Shown here: piece after piece, positions 23,240 to 33,989 of the stretch
Layout of the letters: the number at the start of each line of letters is the position of its first letter
How positions within the stretch are numbered: the stretch's first letter is position 1
NCBI GenBank assembly: GCA_963932145.1
Contig: OZ010605.1
Location: 30,155,813 to 30,219,812, forward strand
Length of the DNA stretch: 64,000 nt
Source of the DNA: Acanthosepion lycidas
Lineage: Eukaryota; Mollusca; Cephalopoda; Sepiida; Sepiidae
Direction of reading: 5' to 3'
Position numbers and translations under genes: made by a program
Notes under the pieces: generated by a model
Databases searched by the model: none
What the model was told of the DNA's origin: nothing
The model's input: only the letters and a program-made list of their open reading frames with translations

Positions 23240-23521
23240 TTGATTGATTCGTTTTTACTGTTTATCAACCCTTTGTAGTTTATTTAAAGTCAGAAAATAT
23301 TTCTAGATTGTAAGAATTTTTTGGAGGTGGGAAGATAATAAGGATTTACTGGTACAAGTTTTACTAATTAACCCATAACTGGGAGGATAAGATGTGGATT
23401 CATACCTTTACCAAGAGTATTTGCGCCTATATGAATATAACGAACCCAATTGGAATTGGAACTCGTTATTTCTATTCACAATTCAGAGTTTTTTATACAT
23501 TACACAATCTGCACATCCAAG
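23240..23521 (-). mobile_element. tRNA-type SINE joined to a 5S-like head
   Basis: Minus-strand order: ATTGTGTAATGTATAAA (decayed A-box region), CGAGTTCCAATTCCAATTGG (B box), GGGTTCGTTATATTCATATA, AAGGTATGAATCC, the TCCCAGTTATGGGTTAATTA block, and a tail with TAAACTACAAAGGGTTGATA. It is a full-length family member, and its 5' boundary coincides with the 3' end of the 5S-like sequence. Confidence 0.75.
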
Positions 23522-23630
23522 CATACAGTATCTGTATTACCAAGTGTTCACCCATCTGACTAAGCTCGACGTTGCTTAACTTCGGTGATCGTACAGGAAC
23601 AGGTATTGCAGTGTGATGTGACCGTATGTC
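23522..23630 (-). pseudogene. 5S rRNA pseudogene
   Basis: Reverse-complemented, this aligns end to end with animal 5S rRNA. It begins GACATACGGTCACATCACAC and contains the highly conserved CGATCACCGAAGTTAAGCAA then CGTCGAGC (internal promoter A block). ATGGGTGAACACTTGGTAAT (C block) follows, and it ends ATACTGTATGC. About 7 nt are missing between the intermediate element and the C block, and scattered substitutions break helices, so it is not a functional rRNA gene. It could be the 5S-derived head of a composite SINE. Confidence 0.8.
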
Positions 23631-23816
23631 CCAATAGCAGTGTAGTCCGTGCTCTTCTTCCTTGATTGTCAGCCAGTCTAGAAGAAGAATTAATCGACAC
23701 TATCAATCACAGAAAGCATTCTACTATTCTTCCATCAGTTAATGCAACGAATATTACTGCCACATTTGTTCTGGTTCCCCGACTATGTATTTAGGGATTC
23801 TTCATAAAATACAGGA

Positions 23817-24539
23817 TACGATGGGTAAATTGTCGCCATTTTATATTTTTAATTTCGTGCATGGGCGTTGATTTTTTTTTTATCGACTGCCCAATCTTTG
23901 AATGCCAATCTGAGGACAATACAGATGATTTCAAAAGAATGAGATGAATCTAATGATGATTACGAAGGTACGGCAGCTTGGAAAACTCACTCTGATCCTT
24001 CTGATAAGAACTCCCGAATTCGTTGGGGAGGGTCTTAAACTCGACACGGAGGCTATGTCAAGTGCTTTGAGGAGTTAGTGCTACCTGAGTCAAGAAGGTG
24101 GCTGCTGGAAGACACTATGTCTGGTAATAGGACACTGCTCCACGCTACACAAGCAAAAGAACTCGGTCATGGCTGTCAGACAATTTCTGTGAATACATCA
24201 CCCTTATATCTGTCCACCTAACTCCCTAGATTGAAACCGTTTCTTTATTATGTGCGAGGCACAATTGAGAGAGAGAAAACCAAAACTCTTTGTAACACCA
24301 AAGAAGAAAAGAATGCAAGAATTATGGAAGCATTCACCGAGGAGATCGTCCAAGAGAGATGCAGAGATTAACGAACTCGTCTTGAAGTCATGGTTGAAGT
24401 CAGTGTCGATTTTATTGAAAAAAATTACTACTTAATATTTCAAGATATTTTTCTGTAATTTTGGTAAACATATCTGTTAAAATAAATGTCAGTATCATTT
24501 TTATTTTTGCGTAACTTAGACGACAATTTATCAATCGTA
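23817..24539 (+). pseudogene. Mariner-like element, 5'-deleted, with both ends
   Basis: Left end TA|CGATGGGTAAATTGTCGCC and right end (read in reverse) TA|CGATTGATAAATTGTCGTC agree at 16 of 19 positions and are both flanked by TA, the expected target. The interior encodes, in broken frames, QQDTAPCHTSKRTRSWLSDN (about 24120-24180, second catalytic Asp). Traces of the later region follow (NISVHLTP, then LLCARHN where WPPNSPDLNPLDY..WG is usual). Length is 723 bp against about 1.3 kb for intact elements, so the first half is lost. Confidence 0.7.
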
Positions 24540-24659
24540 CATTCTACAAAAAGAATCTGAGGTGTTATTACACTGTGTCTTTTCTATAAATATTTTCATG
24601 GGAATTGTTATGATGTGTTTTTCTCTATGGTAGCACCAATCTAAGCTTCGTACTAGGTT

Positions 24660-24960
24660 GTCAGGGAGGTCTTATCATTTTACAATTAAAATGGCTAGAT
24701 GTAATCGTAATTTATATGCTAAAAGTTTCTTCAACTGCTTGTGAAATTCTCTTATGGCTTTTTGTATTCCAATCAATTTTGATCTTCAAAAATTGAAATG
24801 CAATGCCAATCGTTATCTTCCGTATTCTTAATTCCTATTCTTTTAATGTTCGCCATTCTTGCTAAAATTTCTTTTCCCCATATTCTCTCAAACTAGGTAA
24901 CCCACTTGTTGTATTGCCTTACCAGGGGTGAAAATAATAATGCTATTCTACTCTCTAAAA
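24660..24960 (+). pseudogene. jockey/L2-like LINE 3' end
   Basis: Nucleotide similarity to 19299-19600 (TCATTTTACAATTAAAATGG, CTAGATGTAATCG, AATGCAATGCCAATCGTTATC) and the terminus CTTGTTGTATTGCCTTACCA. Decayed 3' copy of the recurrent family. Confidence 0.6.
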
Positions 24961-25289
24961 ATTTGCAGTTATCACTATCACCAAGTACATTATTGCCAAC
25001 TAATGTAGTAATTAAACATTTAATTTAAATTATTCAAACGAAAAATAACTACTTATAATAATGTTTTAATTAATTAACAAATGACAATGAATTCCGTTGT
25101 AATATTCAATTCTCAAGATAGATAGATGTGGACGGACAAGGACTCATATATTCAGCTCCTCAAATCACATGCCGGATCTTTTTCGAGGGCAGAACTTTCA
25201 TCTTTCTTTATCGAAAGATATACACAAAAGGTAAAAGTTTTGTACGTCGTATATTGTTTCTAAATGAAATCAATTTTATGTTTAGCAAA

Positions 25290-26970
25290 ATTCTTAACAT
25301 TTTAGTGGGTTCTTAATACCTCTATTGGAACATTAATATTCTTGGAAGATCCTTAGCAATCCTGTCGGTTTCTTAAAATATTTGGTATGACTTTAACATC
25401 CTTGGCTGACATTTAACATCTTTGGTAGTTTCTTAGCATTCTTGCAGGATCTTATCATATTTGGTGCTCCTTCGAATTAAGGCGTATTCTTAAAATATTT
25501 AGTGGTTCCTTAATATTTTTGGCGTATTCTCAGCCTCGCCGATGTTTCATTAAAAGTCGTGGCTGTTTATTAACATCTTTCGTGGATCTTTATCATTCTT
25601 TGCGAAGTCTTCGAATTTTTTGTGGGTCTTCAACATTCTTGGCTGATTCTTAAATTTTTTGGTGTATCCTTTCTTGACGGATTCTTAACATCTACCGTGC
25701 ATCCTTAACATTCTTGGAGCATTCATAACATCATTCGGAAAATAATCATTCTCTACTGTGATTCTTAACATATTTATGGATACCTAACATTATTCGCGGA
25801 TTCTTAAAATCTGTTTTGAATATTTAAAATTCCTTCCTGATTTTTTTAGATCTTTGGTGCATACTTGACATTCTTGCCGGATTCTTAGCCCTACCGAAGT
25901 ATTAAGATTCTTGGCGGAATCTTTTATGAATCCTTAACCTTCTTGGAAGATTATTAACTTCTTTGGTGGATCCTTAACATATTTCGTGTATTCCTAACAG
26001 TCTTGCTGGATTCTTAAAATCTTTGATATATTCATAATAATTTTGCTGCATTCTTAACATCTTTCGTGATCAGTAGCATTCTCGGCAGATTCTTAAAATG
26101 CAAGTGCATCCTTAACATTCTTGGTGGATTCTGTACTTTTTTTGTGGATAGTTGATATGTTTGGTAAATCCTTAACATTCTTGGAGGATTCTTAACCTCT
26201 TTGGTGCATCTAAACATTCAAACATAGTGCATTTTTAATATTCTTACGAGATTCTTATCATCTTCCGGGGTCTGTAACATTCATGCATTTTCTTAACATC
26301 TTTGGTGATTCTTAACATTCTTGGAGCATTCGTAACATTTTCTGTTGATATTTATCATTCCTTCCGAATGTTAAGTATGCATCAAAGATGCATACTTAAC
26401 ATCCTTAGACCCTCTGATGGATCATTAACATTTTTGGCTAATTCTTAATATCTTTGGTAGATTTTATACATCTTTGATCCATCCATAACTTTCTTGGCGT
26501 TTCTTAGCATCTTTAGTGGATCCACACCATACTTGACGAAATCTTAACATCTTTTTTGGGACCTTAAAATTATTTGAGCATTCTTAACGTGAATCCTTAG
26601 CATTCTTAGAATTCTTCCGTGAATCCTTAGTATTCTTGGCAGATTTTTAACATCTCTGGTGGATACTTAATATTCTTTGCGGATTGTTGATATCTTTCGT
26701 GCACACTTAACATTCTTGGCCGTTCCTTAACATCTTTCGTGGATCTTTAGCTTTCTTTGTGGATTCGTAAAGTCGCTGTTGAATACTTAGCTTTCATAGT
26801 GGATTCTTAAAATTTTTGGTGGTTACTTAAAAAATTATTGGCGGATTCTTCAAATCTTTATTTGATCCTTTATATTCTTCGTGGATTCTTAACATCTTTG
26901 ATGAATCCTGAACATTCTTGGCGGATTCTTAAAATCTTTGCTTCATCCTTGAAACTTTTGATTCATTCTT
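25290..26970 (+). repeat. Degenerate satellite of about 20-bp units
   Basis: About 1.7 kb of near-continuous copies of GGATTCTTAACATCTTTGGT alternating with GGATCCTTAACATTCTTGGC, giving a loose 40-bp dimer period. Units diverge by 15-30% by eye with many 1-3 bp indels. One local inverted piece, ATGCATCAAAGATGCAT, occurs near 26378. No frame is conserved, so a coding role is unlikely. Confidence 0.85.
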
Positions 26971-27260
26971 AATATCTTTGAGTTAGTCAAGAATGTTACA
27001 TATTTACCAAACATTTTGAAATTTAATTGAGTCTTGGATAAGCATTCTAAATTAGAATATAAATATTATATCTCGTAATAATTTAATAAATCTATCTCAT
27101 CCTCTGACTCTGTAGTGGCGTGTGTCTGCAAAACTTGATATTAGTCGAAAGATATGTTAATTGAACTTTTACTCAAGTTCCCTTGACATAATTTCCGCTC
27201 GCCTTGAAATAATTTAAATTACAGTAATTTTACATATTCTGATATGTGTTTTGATTTGGC

Positions 27261-27270
27261 ATTATTATTA

Positions 27271-27320
<50 letters not shown>

Positions 27321-27321
27321 T
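27261..27321. repeat. (TTA)n microsatellite at a LINE 3' end
   Basis: About 20 TTA units with one TCA. On the minus strand it reads (TAA)n and directly follows the 3' untranslated part of the LINE at 27322-28460. Confidence 0.95.
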
Positions 27322-28460
27322 TCTTTGATTTCTGGTGTATTTTTATTTCATTCCTGGTCCCGACCAAGTTCAGCAATGACATCATGACATTTTTCACTGG
27401 GCATTTTAAAGAAAAAAAAACTATTACACACATTAAAATCTGTGATACTTTTCATACATAAAGCCCTTCGTATTTCTTTAAGGCTTCTTCTACTATGAAT
27501 CCCTTCAACGAACCTATCGGAACCTTTTATCAATCAAACCGAGAACTCCGATTACAACTGAAAATGTTGATGTCCTCATGTGCCACATTTTTGAGATTTC
27601 GATTTCAAGGTCTTTGTACTTTGATAGGTTTTGAAGATCTTCCAAGATACATTACAATCTGCAGGAACTTCCATGTCAATCAGAAGACATATTCTGTTCT
27701 TGTGGTCTCTGATCACGATGTCTGGGCGATTAGCTTAGATTGTTCTGCCTGTTTGTATTTGTAAAGTTACATATAATTTTTGCAGGTCCTTTTTCTGTAA
27801 CTCGGTTTGGTTGGTCTTCATACCAGTTTTCTTCCCATAAAAATTGTATATTCTCCATTGCAGATATTGGCCCAATCTGTCATACCGTATTTCATTGGGT
27901 GGCAATACTGTGCAACCTGATACAGGATGGTCAGTTATCACAGAATATGCATTTTTGTCTAGCACAATTTTTTTCGTCTGTGTGTCTGGTAATTTCTAGT
28001 TTGCAAATATTGGTTTTGTGTACAAATAATAAAATCTTCGGTTTCACTTTTTAACCTTGCACTATGTAACCAATGATGGGTATGGGACATGTTTACATCT
28101 GTTTGTTTAGTACGGACAGAATATTGACCATGGAGGTGCTTGTGTTGCCATCTGCTCGGTTCCAATTGCCTTTGTTTTTTAAGCTTTGTTTTTCTGCTGT
28201 AGCAGGTGCATTATGTTTTACTTGGATTTCTTCAATCACTTGAAACGCCATTTTCTACTTGTTGGCTTCCTTTATTACTAAATGCAATTTCTTACTTCTT
28301 TCGTGTTCTTTGAGACAGATCATCATCCAGTCTTCTGTTGTGGTTTTACAAGACAGTTGTACTTGAACTACTCTGCCTACTTCAGGTCTGGACACATACA
28401 GACGATCAACATTAACCTTGGGATGACGCATGTTATGGCAAGTCAGAAGCATTCTCGTTT
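27322..28460 (-). pseudogene. R4/Dong-like LINE: RT tail and restriction-like endonuclease
   Basis: Minus-strand pieces in order: HPKVNVDRLYVSRPEVGR (28430-28370, matching the DVDRLY..R..GGRGL block), then WLHSARLKSETEDFIICTQ and TRNYQ (28075-27985), a decayed CCHC knuckle keeping HPVSGC, then LPPNEIRYDRLGQYLQWRI. The endonuclease core ANRPDIVIRDHKNRICLLID follows, where PD and the later D keep the RPD-(about 13)-D spacing of restriction-like endonucleases, and then MEVPADCN. This order is typical of the R2/R4/NeSL group, not of APE-type LINEs. Frameshifts separate the pieces, the RT palm is absent and stops are present. The 3' end runs into (TAA)n. Confidence 0.75.
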
Positions 28461-29019
28461 TGGCATCGATTCGCTTAATGTCAGCTATAGTTAAGGATGT
28501 TGAAAATGTATTGCACCACAGATATTTTTTTTATTTAATTCGGTATTTAATACCAGACGTATACGCTTGTAGTATTATTTTCTTACTTTCTCCTTCATTT
28601 GGGCATGCTGTATTTCATCTCCTTCACTCATTATTATTAGTAGTCGGAGAAGTAATATTAATCTTTGATTTACTTCCGGGTGCCAACCACAGATCTAAGG
28701 TCCGAAATAGCTTCATTACTTTTTGCACTGATCATTTTTGTAAAAAAAATAAAATAAAATATAAAAATAAACAAATATCGCACACACTTTACAGCCATAA
28801 AACTCTTCGTAATGAGTGAACTGGACTTGTGAGTACAGTTCGTTGTATTTATTTAAGCATGGGTTGCCAGAAGTCCCTTCAATATATCTATTGCAACCCT
28901 TTCCAATCAATCTAAAGGCTACAACTGCATCTGGAATTATTGATATTCTTATTCCGTATATCTATAAACACCGACCGGTGTATCAAATATGGAGCATTCT
29001 CTCCCTGTAAATATAGTAA

Positions 29020-29053
<34 letters not shown>

Positions 29054-29287
29054 TCACGGATATGGAATAACACAGATATATTACAAACAGGAATATATAC
29101 AGAGAAGTAGAAAGTGTTAGTACGGACAATCAGGTTTAGTAGGGAGAACAATGTCGTCTCGACCAGTATCACTATTCCAATGTCTTGTAGCAAGTGTCTG
29201 AATGCGACTCTATTCGGACTGCCTCTGACTCGACTGACTCACTCGCTCGCTCTGACTGACTGACAGACTCCTGACGGACTTCTGGCG
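28461..29287. other. Unannotated stretch with small microsatellites
   Basis: CT and TA tracts lie at about 29018-29051. The part after 29060 is less AT-rich, with CTGACTGACT-like runs at 29215-29280. No family recognised. Confidence 0.35.
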
Positions 29288-29323
29288 GAACCTCACTCCA
29301 GACTTCAGACTGGAGTGAGGTTC
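29288..29323. repeat. Perfect 14-bp inverted repeat
   Basis: GAACCTCACTCCAG (29288-29301), 8-nt loop, CTGGAGTGAGGTTC (29310-29323). A 20-bp direct duplication (ACTCAGAAGGTTATTTAGTC) follows. It lies just before the tandem array, and its right side resembles the array's ACTGAACGGTATTTAGTCAC block. Confidence 0.85.
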
Positions 29324-29369
29324 ACTCAGAAGGTTATTTAGTCACTCAGAAGGTTATTTAGTCACCCCC

Positions 29370-30360
29370 CACCACCACCACGAGGGCATCATTTGGCACA
29401 AGGCCGGTTTAACGTGGGCTCGGCCAAAAATATGTCCTTTGAACACGTATAAACGGGTTCAGGGTCGGTATACCTCCCCGAAAGAGACTCCGCCCTTCGG
29501 TGTAGCCTCGTTCGGGTTCCTCCCCACCCGAAGGAGGAGAGTTCAACCGATCAGCTGGTCAGCCGGTCGCCCAACTTCAGACTGAATGATGTCTAGTCAC
29601 CCCACCACCACCACCACCACGAGGGCATCATGTGGCACAAGGCCGGTTTAACGTGGGATCTCCGAGCTCGTGGGCTCGGCCAAAAACATGCCCTTTGAAT
29701 CCGTATACACGGGTTCAGGGTCGCTATACTTCCCCGAAAGAGACTCCGCCCTTCGGCGTAGCCTCGTTCGGGTTCCTCCCCGCCCGAAGGTGAGAGTTCA
29801 ACCGATCAGCCGATTAGCCGGTCGCCCGACTTCGGACTGAACGGTATTTAGTCACCCTCCACCCACGAGGGCATCATTTGGCACAAGGCCGGTTTAACGT
29901 GGGATCTCCGAGCCCGTGGTCTCGGCCAAAAATATGCCCTTTGAACCCGTATATACGGGTTCAGGGTCGGTTTACCTCCCCGAAAGATACTCCGCCCTTC
30001 GGCGTAGCCTCGTTCGGGTTCCTCCCCGCCCGAAGGCAGAGAGTTCAACCGATCAGCCGGTCAGCCGGTCAGCCGGTCGCCCGACTTCGGACTGAACGGT
30101 ATTTAGTCACCTCCCCCAACGAGAGCATCATGTGGCACAAGGCCGGTTTAACGTGGGGTATCCGAGCCCGTGGTCTCGGGTAAAAATATGCCCTTTGAAC
30201 CCTTATAAACGGATTCAGAGTCGCTATACTTCCCCGAAAGAGACTCCGCTCTTCGGCGTAGCCTCCTTCGGGTTCCTCCCCGCCCGTAGGCAGAGAGTTC
30301 AACCGATCAACCGGTCGCCCGACTTCGGTCTGAACGATATTTATTTATACAATGGTATAA
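29370..30360. repeat. Tandem array of four 239-254 bp units
   Basis: Units start at about 29380 (CGAGGGCATCAT), 29620, 29866 and 30120, with a partial fifth near 30355. Each runs CGAGGGCATCATTTGGCACA, GGCCGGTTTAACGTGGG, CCGAG...CTCGG, TTTGAACCCGTATAnACGGG, CCCCGAAAGAGACTCCGCC, TCGTTCGGGTTCCTCCCC, TTCAACCGATCAG, ACTTCGGACTGAACG. The array is far more GC-rich than its surroundings. Unit 3 has the perfect palindrome GAACCCGTATATACGGGTTC; the other units keep it imperfectly. The frames are not shared between units. It lies downstream of the Tx1-like LINE (minus orientation). Confidence 0.9.
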
Positions 30361-30931
30361 AATGTGGCACAAGGCCTAAAAGGGGGTTGGGGAAGGACGG
30401 TCTTCTTCTGTCTTAATTCTAAACTTAGCTAGTCCAAGACACGGACCCAAACATGCCAACAATGTCCCAATCACCAAAACAACACATTCACTCCTACTTT
30501 TCTTACTGCGTCCACCATAATACCTCAGATTCTATATGAAGTCCTAACTAGTCCCCTTATGTACAGATATTGTTCGTTGGGGGAGGGACATAAAACAACA
30601 ATTTTTAAAATGATCCCCAAATGAATATGTACAATATGACTTAAATATTTACAAGAAAATAAACAAACAATTGTGTTAGTAATAACCCCCCCAAACCATA
30701 AATGTGGCAGAAACATCAGTTAACCGGACGAAATCAATGCGGCACAATGAAAAAAAAAATCAGGAAAACATACATACCTCCAAGCATTCACACAGGCACA
30801 CACACATTCATACACAACAACAAATACGAAAAATCACACATACGAAACGAAAGGCGCCCCGTATCCACCAGAGAACTGACATCACTGACCACCTAACGAG
30901 GGAGGGGATGGGGAATTAAACTAAAGAAAGA
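30361..30931 (-). other. Probable 3' untranslated region of the Tx1-like LINE
   Basis: No coding frame. It contains CA-rich and A-rich patches and lies between the end of ORF2 and the tandem array. Where the element ends is not visible; no clear poly-A tail or target duplication was found. Confidence 0.4.
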
Positions 30932-33849
30932 TTAGGGACAGAAATAAAAGGGACCAATGAGCATGCATACTCTAGCTAAGTTAAACTGCTTCGTAAGACC
31001 GAGCTCGCCAATCAAATCATCTTGAACGGCCCCACTAACTAACAATCGATACAATGCCTTACGAGACAACGCCTGGGCGTCGGAGAGGTCATCCGACGTC
31101 CGCAAGAGGAGTTTCAAAGCACAACGACATTCGCGGTAGAAGGAGCACGCGGCCCGAGGTGTACGGCCGGCCTCCTCCTCGCACACTTCTCAGGGATGGG
31201 AAATGTTTTCGGACGTCTTCTTTCCAAAAGGTGCCCACCTCATCCAATCCGCGACACATTCGATCTAGAAACGTAATGCGAATCTCAATACTAGGCATAC
31301 CCAGACCGCCCTCAGAGTGATGAAGGCAACAGATCTCGCGAGATACCATAGGGGCCTTGTCTCTCCACAAGAAAGAGAACAAGGTCCGTACTAATGACAT
31401 TAGTCTGGCATACGGGAGTGGAAGCACAGAGAGTCGGTACAGAAGAATCGGATATATGTGTGAAACACATACCTCCGCCCTTCCCTTCAGGGAAAGTCTC
31501 CTCCGAGACCACAGATTAACCGCGATCTCGGCCTTTCCTTGTACCTCCGACCAGTTCATTTCCAACTGGAGATCAGGACCGAATCAGACGCCGAGTATCT
31601 TGATCGGCCCATCCGTCCAGAGGAAAGGTCCGGGAAGAGAAACTCCCTTCCACGCCCCCAACCGCATGCCCACAGACTTATCGCGGTTGATCTTGGCCCC
31701 TGTCACCATCTCATACCCACTGATCTCTTTGCTGACTTCGTCAATCTCGGCTCTGCTCGACACAAGAACGGAAACATCGTGAGAATAGGCAGAATACCTG
31801 GCTGAGGTGGAAGACCCAGGCAGGGAAATTCCGCGCAGGACCGGATTCGCCTTTAACTTGCGAAGGAATGGTTTCAACGCAAGAACGTAAAGCAGAGGCG
31901 AGAGCGGACAAACTTGACGAATGGAGCGAGACAATACGAAAGGCTTCGATCTTACCCCATTCACTTCCACCGGCGCACCGAGGGTCGCATACAAAAGTCG
32001 GATCCAGGAGCGAAAGTCGGCTCCGAAACCGGCCGCAGAAAGGACAGCCTCCAGAAATCGATGGTCAACCCTATCGAAGGCCTTGGACTGATCTAAATTA
32101 ATCAGCGCGGCTTCACTGTCGACTTGTTCTAAGATCAAGCGTACCATATGAAGGTTATCCTGAATAGTCCTACCCTTCACAGCACAAGTCTGTTCAGGGC
32201 CAATCAGACTAGACAGGACAAGCTGCAAACGGTTGGCTAAGATCTTCGCCAAAATTTTTAACTCACTGTTTAACATCGTTAAAGGGCGAAAGTTCCGTAA
32301 CCCATCCCTACCGTTCTTGTCCTTACGCAGCAACTTGATCACACCCCTGGTGAAGCGTTGAGGTATAGACCCCTGCTTCATCCAGTGGTTGAAAATCAGT
32401 TCCAGAAAAGGAACAAAAACGTGCGACAACGTCAAGTAAACTTCGTAAGGAAGATCATCTAAACCCGGAGACTTATCCAGGCCAACCTGCTTCAGCGCTT
32501 CCCAGATTTCCGACTCTGTAATGGGACACTCGCACCTAGCCGCTTCAGCTGCCTTGAGGCAGGGAAAGTCAGCTAAATAGGCGTCGAACTGAGCAGAGCT
32601 CAGACCGGGCTCCCTGGTGAAAAGATCTTGAAAGTAATCCCGAAAGACCTCACATATTCCCGCGTTTGTAGTCACGGTCCGCTTATCCGGCAACGTGACG
32701 CACGCTATATGTCGCCTAAACGCGTTCCGAATCTCCTATGCACGCAGTTCGGAGGCCATATTCGTTGCCTCAGAAGACATTCTTTTTAACCTAGCCCTAA
32801 CTACCAGAGCTTGATCCTTCTTGATAAGCAAGGAGGACAACTCTACCTTAGCTAAAGCTATATCCCCACTAACACGGGATTTCACAGCCCGATCAACTTT
32901 GTTTTCTAAAGCCGTTTGCGCCGCTAATCTATATAGATTGAGTCGACGACTAAAATCGGCAGCAAACATTCGAATTTTAGATTTTAAATTATCCCACCAG
33001 GCATTTCCCACAACTGCACCCGTCAATTCCCTTTGTATCATTAGTAAAAGCTGGTCCCGGAAACATTGCTCACTAAAAAGTGAACAGTTCAATTTCCAGT
33101 AGCCAGCCAATCTAACCTTAGGCTTATCTAAGTTTACACGGACCCGGACAAGCCTATGATCCGTATAAACTATATAATTGAAACTTGGACACCCTAAGAG
33201 CCCTACATCGACTCTCCTAAATAAGACTCGGTCCAGGTAGCTCAGAAGCTTTCCCAGGAGCCGAGTTGCCACTAGTTGTCCAAGTCCATGCTACCTGCCG
33301 AGGGTGTTCATTCCGGAACTTATCGACAAGATCAAACCCATCGAAAAAGTCCCGAAATGGTTTCACGTCCGGGTTGTTAGTACCTTGTTTGTGCCCTATA
33401 CGATCTATATCAGGGTCAAGGACGGCATTCCAATCCCCCGCTAAAACTACCCGACGAGACGTCGTCAAGAACGGCGCGATCTGCTGAAACAAAGCAGGAC
33501 GCTCGGAATGGATACTGGGCGCATAAACCCCAATGAGACGTAGAACCTTATCCTTTATGGTAACATCCAGAACGCAAAGTCTGCCCGCCGGATCCGCGAA
33601 GACAAGGGTACATGCAGCCTTCAAAGACCTGCTCACTAGCCAAGCGACACCCCTCGAACGACCATCAAAACATGCTGAATAAAGGGCGAACCCCTTAGAC
33701 AGTATGTCCCCACGATCATGAGAACAAAAACGGGTCTCTTGTACACGACATACATTCACTCCGAGGCGCTGAAGGTCATGAGTGAGCCTCGCCCTGCGAG
33801 ACTCGGACCTCAGGCCCCGGGCATTCAAACTAGCTAACCAGAGTGCCAT
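30932..33849 (-). pseudogene. Tx1-like LINE ORF2: APE endonuclease and reverse transcriptase
   Basis: ATG at 33849. The APE endonuclease comes first: SLNARGL, VQETRF (catalytic Glu), GDWNAVLD, then after a frameshift near 33250 SYLDRVL and YTDHRLV. A linker follows, with an in-frame TAG at about 32736. The RT has FRPLTMLNSELKILAKILA, motif A INLDQSKAFDRVDH, VCPLSPLLYVLAL, and motif C as AYSHDVSVLV where YADD is expected, so one catalytic Asp is His. After a TGA at about 31584 the thumb and tail read LKGRAEVCVSHIYPILLYRL, LFSFLWRDKAPMVSREICC and GGLGMPS, then a frameshift near 31150. Order and motifs match Tx1-type members of the L1 group. Two stops, two shifts and a lost active-site residue make it inactive. 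Confidence 0.9.
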
Positions 33850-33989
33850 TATCAAATCGAATTAGAGTTGTCCTTCAGGATAGAACATGACTGGGGTGAG
33901 GACACCGACAGCTTGTCCCATCGAACCAGACATCATCTCAGTATCGAGAGTATCATCCTGAGACAAGCCGCCGATGTCCGCAGGATAAG

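Noticed and set aside
29848..30416. Open frames in the 250-bp tandem units as a repeat protein
   Set aside because: Unit lengths (239, 246, 254) are not all multiples of three and the frames are not kept between units.
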